This document shows, in pieces, positions 58,390 through 64,000 of a stretch of DNA of 64,000 bases. The translations under genes were made by a program, and so were the position numbers. The notes below the pieces were generated by a model. It did not search any database, was not told where the DNA came from, and saw nothing but the letters and a program-made list of their open reading frames with translations. The DNA comes from Hydra vulgaris (Eukaryota; Cnidaria; Hydrozoa; Anthoathecata; Hydridae): positions 70,687,501 through 70,751,500 of the forward strand of contig NC_088922.1 in assembly GCF_038396675.1 (NCBI RefSeq), in the 5' to 3' direction. How positions within the stretch are numbered: position 1 is the stretch's first letter; each line of letters starts with the position of its first letter.

Positions 58390-59769
58390 CTAAATTAAAA
58401 GAAAACATTTTACTTCTTAAAGAGTATTTAAGTTTTCTCAAAAGGCTCTCATAAGACCAGGTATATTCTTTGTTTTATATATATTCAATATAACAATGTT
58501 TTTTTTTTTAACGTATGAATTGATTTATAAACTGAAACCCTCCCTATTTAAGTGTGACTTTATCAATGATGTTTTGTGCTGAGCTAACAATACTATATAT
58601 ATATCGTTGGAAAGAAACTAATGCTGCTTCATATTCTTAATGTAAGAAGTATAGGCTAAAAACAATTTCTACAGAGAATATGATTATGTCTATGAAAAAC
58701 ATTATCAAAAACAATAAGTAATAAGATTCAGTATTTTCTTCAGTATTTATTGTTTTTTATTATTTATTTAGTATGTACTTTTGATAAAAACATGTTATGA
58801 GATAACATATAAAATAAATTTAAATCAATATGATAGACTTAAAAATTAACAAATAAATCTTGAAATATTTCTAATGTCATTTGTTTTGTCAAAGTATTCA
58901 AAATTGTTGATGCTATCATCCTGCATTTTTAAAGTTTGTCATTCTTATAAAATAAAATGATGTAATTAAATATAGTAAAATATTTTTCAAACATTTTAAA
59001 TTTACCATTATGGGATGTTTCATTCATTAAAAAATGGTAACAAATTGCAACAAGCCTAATGTTTTAGTCATTAAAAACACCTCTTTGTTGCAACAATTTT
59101 CGCCTAGACAATGTGGAAACGTAATTATGACCATGTTTTTGACAACTGCAAGTATTCAAACCACATTTGTTTCTTGAAGACATTTTACAATTGCTTAAAA
59201 CACTTAGAAGGTTTAGGAGGTGCTGCATCGTTATCAGTTGTTATTGGGATAAGCATTACTTTAAGAAACAAATGCTTATCAAATAACTGCAATTTGAAGA
59301 TGGACGCATAACCCATGCAAGTATGGCGCTTTTTCAGCTGGTGGTGGCTTATGAGATACAATGATACCTTTACAAGTCATTTCCAAATACTTTTGATATC
59401 TACAATGGAAAGATTAGTTCGTAGTTATTTTTTATACTTTTAAATACCAGGATAGAACTACTTAACGCTACTTTGTAAGAAGCAGTCTAATATAATAGAC
59501 TGGTACATTAAGTAAGGTAAGTCTTGTACAATAGCACCTTATGATGTACATTAGGAATGCTAGTAGAGTATCTTTGTAATAATAAATATCTTAATTTATG
59601 GTACATAATATAGATTATGTAAATTTATAACATATAGTATACGAACCTTAATTTTGTAATTGTTTCAACTAGTTCTACTAACTGTATCTTAATCTATCCA
59701 ACAAATTGTTAATTTAATTGTGATATTTTCAAGAACTCATTAGATTTTCTTAGAAGACATAAAAAGCTG
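58390..59769. other. No gene seen
   Basis: AT-rich spacer. A 66-residue plus-strand frame at 59,111-59,311 has no recognisable domain or splice context and was not called. Confidence 0.4.
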
Positions 59770-62170
59770 GGTTTTCCTTTTTTTTATGTTGCAAAGATGG
59801 TATCCCACCCTGACAATCCATGTACAAATAATAAGTGCTCTTTAAACTTGCTGATTGTGTGAGTTAATTCTTTGATTTAATTAAAATAGACATTGAACAT
59901 GTTTTCTCTCGAATAATGCAAAAGCGTAACAGCTATATCAGTGTCATCAGCTGCAACTACAACTTTGCTATTTGATGCTAGCTGTAAAACGGTTGAAACA
60001 ATTTTTGTATTAGCATCACATGAGGATATATGTACTTTGTTCCCTGCAAGATGTTGCGCTAGCAGTTTATTGACCTTTGTTTTGTACGGCTAATAAAAAT
60101 CACTTCTTGCCAAACAGCAATGTATTATCCTCAGCACATTGATCAGGTGAGAACTTTTCCTTCTTGCATGCTCATTTGATTTAGTTGAAAAAGTTTCATA
60201 TCCATCAAAGACGACACAAACTGCACCATAATTGGGTTTGATGTATGTTAAGTACAACTTGAAAATTTCGCTGAATTTTAATCCTTCTACCTATCTTACC
60301 CAATGTATCAAAGCTCCCCCATCAATTGCAAATCTGATGAATTTTGCTTTTATTTATTTTGCATTGAGCCTCATTAGGTAAAAGTCCTTTCTGCAGTGAT
60401 GATGTATCTGGTTTTCTTATCAATCTATTTTTAAATAACGCCCGAGGAGTGGTAGTCAACTCATAACTAAATATTGTTCAATAAAAACAGAGTAATTACA
60501 GCAAGTCTTGTGAACAGAATGGTTGGGTTAACATATATGGAGCTACCCAGTTTTATTACATTATGCCATGCAATCATTGGTTTTATTCGGTCTCGATGCC
60601 TGATCTTAGCTTTAGTGATAACTAAGCTGTCTCACTTGTTATGGATTATTAACTCTACTTATCCAGCTTTATTACAATTTATACCATCATTTCAAATGAT
60701 GATATAAATTGTGAAAAAGATAGACAAGACCCTTAGAGCAAATCTTAATATACAAACTCTTTTCCTTAACCATTTAACAAATTTTTTACAGTCTAAAAAG
60801 GCCTTTGCATGTCTTGCTAACTAAACTTCTTTGTGTTAATTGCTTGCTTCTATTTCACATTCTGTTAGCATTGCCACGGCTTTGTGTATAACTGCACTTA
60901 GGAGTGTTCAAGTAATGGAAAAAAATTACTAGAGTAATTTTAGGTATCTTTTTTCAAATTACTTAAGTAACTTAAGTAATTTTAAGTAATTTTAGTTATT
61001 TTCCAAACAATGAAAAATTACATAATATTACATTTTTGTGTGATGTAGTACTACTATATAGGTATAACAAATCATAATCTAATTAAATTTCAAGATAGAA
61101 AGCTGAAAACTTAAAATTTCTATCAATTTATAAATCAAATATGTTCTCAAATTTGTAATAAAAAAAAGTTCAGAGCACTAAAGCATCTTTCTGTAACAAT
61201 TGATGATGCTTATAAAAATTTTAAAAAACAGCGCAAAATTAAAGCATTTTTAGACGGACATTTGATCCTTCAAATTCAGTCATTTGTTTTTTTGATGCAA
61301 TCAAAAACATTTAAATAAGCCTTGTTTTTTATTAAATTAGAGTTTTGAGCAAGAAATGGTGAAGTTCTTCAGTCTAATTCTTTTTTTCGTAAAGACTTTT
61401 TAGTTTCAACATTGGAGGTTTTACATTTAACTGTTGATGCTTTAGGATCTTTAAGATCATAAGAAAGGCATAAATACATATAATCCTGCTATAATTTCTT
61501 ATAATTTATAACTTACATTTTATTTGGATAGTCTAAACTATGACCTTTTTTTGGAAAATATATTAAAAACAAAACCAAGAAATAATACAAATTTAAACTA
61601 AAAGTTAAAATACTTTAATTTTTGGTTCAAAATTGAAAGTTGGACAACTTTTATGCAAATTTATATAAAGTATCAATTTTCTGTTGATTTAGTTAAATTA
61701 AAAAAATTACTTGATTTTATTTATGTAATAAAAATTTACCTGAGCACTTGATTTGTTTAAACAATTACTTAAGTACTTAAGTTACTTGAAACAGCCCTAA
61801 CCGCACTATATATATTTTCATCATTTCCGTTAAGTTGGTACAGCTTCTCATAAAGTTGGAATTTCTCATTAAGTTGATTCAATGTGCACAACTCACTATC
61901 TGTGATCTCTTCTAACCAATTATAAACTTTTTAAAATGATTCTGACATAGGTAGATCAAGGGATCTTCTTTTTAATCTTTCAAATGACACATGCAGTCTA
62001 AATTTTGTCATACATCTGTTTAGGTAGTCACCAACTACTGCGACAAAATTGATGAGACTTTCTAGATGTCCAGTTTGTTTTTCGCCACCTATTATTTCTT
62101 TCTAAAATTGTTCAATAAGTTTTTCACAAAATGGTAAAGTTGTACTTAAATAACACACACATAAAAAAAA
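59770..62170 (-). pseudogene. Decayed gene with PIN/FEN-like acidic motifs, split by a hAT element
   Basis: Minus-strand blocks line up: a Leu-rich start (KQTGHLESLINFVAVVGDYL and MTKFRLHVSFERLKRRSLDL, 61,960-62,090), LNEKFQLYEKLYQLNGNDEN (about 61,815-61,890), then past the insertion AVAMLTECEIEAS (about 60,845-60,885), TTTPRALFKNRLIRK (about 60,400-60,465), VVFDGYETFSTKSNEHARRK (about 60,150-60,220), VVVAADDTDIAVTLL (about 59,930-59,975) and HGLSGWDTIF (about 59,790-59,820). Acidic DG, ADDTD and WDT boxes recall PIN/FEN-type nucleases. The family is otherwise unknown to me. Numerous stops and frameshifts make it a relic; the hAT element at 60,899-61,799 interrupts it. Confidence 0.5.
60899..61799. 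mobile_element. Non-autonomous hAT element with 8-bp target duplication
   Basis: The element starts TAGGAGTGTTCAAGTAA and ends in the complement of TAGGGCTGTTTCAAGTAA. It is flanked by ACTGCACT (60891-60898) and ACCGCACT (61800-61807), an 8-bp duplication with one difference. The 901 bp contain no transposase. Subterminal ACTTAAGTAA palindromes repeat at both ends. Removing the element and one duplication makes the surrounding minus-strand reading continuous, so the insertion was precise. Confidence 0.8.
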
Positions 62171-64000
62171 AATACGTTTTAGGTCAGAGTTCCCAAAATA
62201 TTTTAATGGAACTTTTATAAGTGACACTTCAGGATCTTGAAGCCTAAAATTCAAAAAGTAGACGTTTTTGAAAAAAATAAATTTAAAATTTTGTAAATTT
62301 TTGTATGAAAGGGGAAGGGGTCAGAGTTGTAAAGTTAAGCTTTTCCTTATAAAAAGTTAATCATCAAACTATGATATAGCTTATCCAGTATTGCAGGCTT
62401 TTAGATTTTGATCATCTTTAGATGTTTATTGTCAATGAACCATATATAAAAATTTAAAGAAGCTTTTTAAAATGCTTTGTTAAAAATGTTTCCAGTAGTA
62501 ATGTTGCCATTTTGTTGACTTTATTTAGTACATTTTTTGTTTAATATAATATTAGAATGTAGCAAATCCTAATATTTGTTTGGTTACTGTTGATAATAAA
62601 AGCTTGTTTGATTTACTCTATTAAAAAATGCCTAATCAGGGTTCTAACAAAACAGTAGAAAAACGAGACCATTTATTGAATCAGAAAATGGTTTGCTGCT
62701 GTTGTTTCAAGAAATGCCTAAAATGTAATCAAGTTACAAATTTATTAAAGGATTAAATAATAATTTATGCAAAACCTGAATATTCAATATCTGTGTACAG
62801 TTATCCAACAGGTATATTCCATTTTATGAATTATTAATACAATTTTTTCATTACTTTCTAAAAATAATTTTAAAACAAACTTAATTTATACAGGCATATG
62901 TCCAACATGCAAAAAGTATGTAAACTTACTGAAATAAAATAGAAACATAGCAAATATAGTTAAAACTCGATAATCTGCTCAATTATCTTGATGTGTAAGT
63001 TCTAAAAATTGTGAAACATGCAGTTTCTTCATGGAAAAAAAAAAAAAAAATTAGTAAGTTCAATTAGGAAACAATCTTTTCCCCCAAGAATAGAAGATGA
63101 TAATCACAATATAGAATGATATACCAAAGATGGTAACCGGGGTGTGGAGTCATAAAAAAAGTACCAACTCCTATCGTTGAAATTTTCAAAATATGACTCC
63201 AACTTCAAAGCAAAATTTTTAAAAAATTCTTTGAATTCTCTAAAAAAATATTATGCGATAATTTAAAGAAACTTTTTTTTACCAAATTTATGAAAAGTTC
63301 TTTGAATATTTAATGTAAATTCAACTAATTATTCAACACCATTTTTAGTTCTAAATTTTATTTAGATGTCAGAACTAAAACTATACTTTTTAAAAAATTT
63401 TTCCTAATTTTTCTGAAAACTCTGCAACATTTTTAAAACTTGTAGCGCGTAGCAAATTATTTGCTTCTGATCTATGTAAAGAAAGACTATTTTATCTATT
63501 TATTAAACCTTATAACTAATTTTCTCCAGTAAAAAGGTTTTTTTTCTATGGTTTTTGAACAATTTTTCTATAATGTTTAGGAAAACTATAAGGTATTATT
63601 TTTTATCTGGGTGCGAGTAAGTCTATATTGTATCCAGGAAGCCTACACTTTTTCAGTTATGAAAAATTGTCAATATTTGTAGTTATTTAACCCAAATGTT
63701 CTGAAGAGCCATCTATCTTATTAATTTTGAACAACCACTAGACACACCTGTATTTTAGGATAGTTGATCTAGGAAAACAAAAAGGGGTTGCTATGTTGAA
63801 TTACCACCTCATTTCAACAATAAGGTTTAATCTTTAGACAGAACTGTCTATTGACCATTTAAATAATGCTTTTGAAGATTTTTAAACTAAAATATTTGTG
63901 GAATTACAAAAGTTGAATGCAGTAATGCATAAATTGTAATTCAGGTCTTGAACTGTCCTAATCATCGAGGTTTTTTAGTTTCTTATTTATCTAACAATAT
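62171..64000. other. No gene seen to the window end
   Basis: AT-rich. Minor items are a GGTGTGGAGTCAT...GACTCCAACTTC patch (63,136-63,210) that resembles a short TIR pair, and poly-A at 63,034-63,050. Frames in the last 250 bases are broken and unidentified. Confidence 0.4.

Overview
The window looks like a mobile-element graveyard from an AT-rich animal genome. A Hydra-type cnidarian is the most likely source. That is an inference from the extreme A+T content, the long (TA)n arrays, and the mix of decayed LINEs, Tc1, hAT, Harbinger-like and Polinton/Maverick elements. No database search was possible. I found no intact host gene, rRNA, tRNA or CRISPR. Nearly every recognisable coding region is broken by stops or frameshifts.

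Layout. 0-8.4 kb: a LINE relic, a small TIR element, a decayed spliced gene of a repeated family (3.3-5.4 kb, minus) and a dispersed repeat (6.07-6.61 kb). 8.4-18.6 kb: two inverted copies of one Tc1 (DD34E) transposon enclosing LINE pieces, all separated by (TA)n arrays. 18.6-23.8 kb: a minus-strand LINE split by a 1.5-kb Harbinger-like element with a TAA target duplication, then microsatellites and another LINE fragment. 23.8-24.0 kb: a 162-bp near-perfect palindrome. 24.5-26.0 kb: a hAT transposase relic. 26-30.3 kb: nothing recognised. 30.3-31.9 kb: a decayed gene of unknown family. 33.5-35.7 kb: a LINE. 35.9-37.8 kb: an AACGTT-rich repeat with embedded microsatellites.

The centrepiece is a 15.2-kb Polinton/Maverick (37,850-53,064). 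It has about 290-bp terminal inverted repeats and an exact 6-bp duplication, ATAACC, on each side. On its minus strand lie a tail-fibre-like protein, an adenain-like protease, PolB (with an embedded endonuclease VII-like motif), a SAP-like small protein, the major capsid protein, several small virion-type proteins, a dUTPase-fold-like protein, a minor capsid (penton-type) protein and the packaging ATPase. On its plus strand lie a zinc-ribbon/PLA2-like protein and a chromodomain integrase. Together these would form an integration, protein-primed replication and virion-assembly kit. This copy is dead: PolB, integrase, ATPase and capsid genes all carry lesions, two deletions fuse neighbouring genes, and a LINE sits inside the ATPase. 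Most of its ORFs start directly after a TATATAAAAATG-like motif, which may be a promoter/start signature shared by the whole element.

53-64 kb: the other half of the repeat that received the Polinton, a second LINE of the 33.5-kb family, a Mutator-like transposase relic, a Harbinger-like end, and a decayed gene with PIN/FEN-like acidic motifs that is split by a hAT element with an 8-bp duplication.

The most testable observations are the Polinton start motif, the heat-shock-element arrays with TATA box conserved upstream of both Tc1 transposases, the paralogous empty site for the Polinton, and the inverted duplication of the catalytic motif in one LINE.
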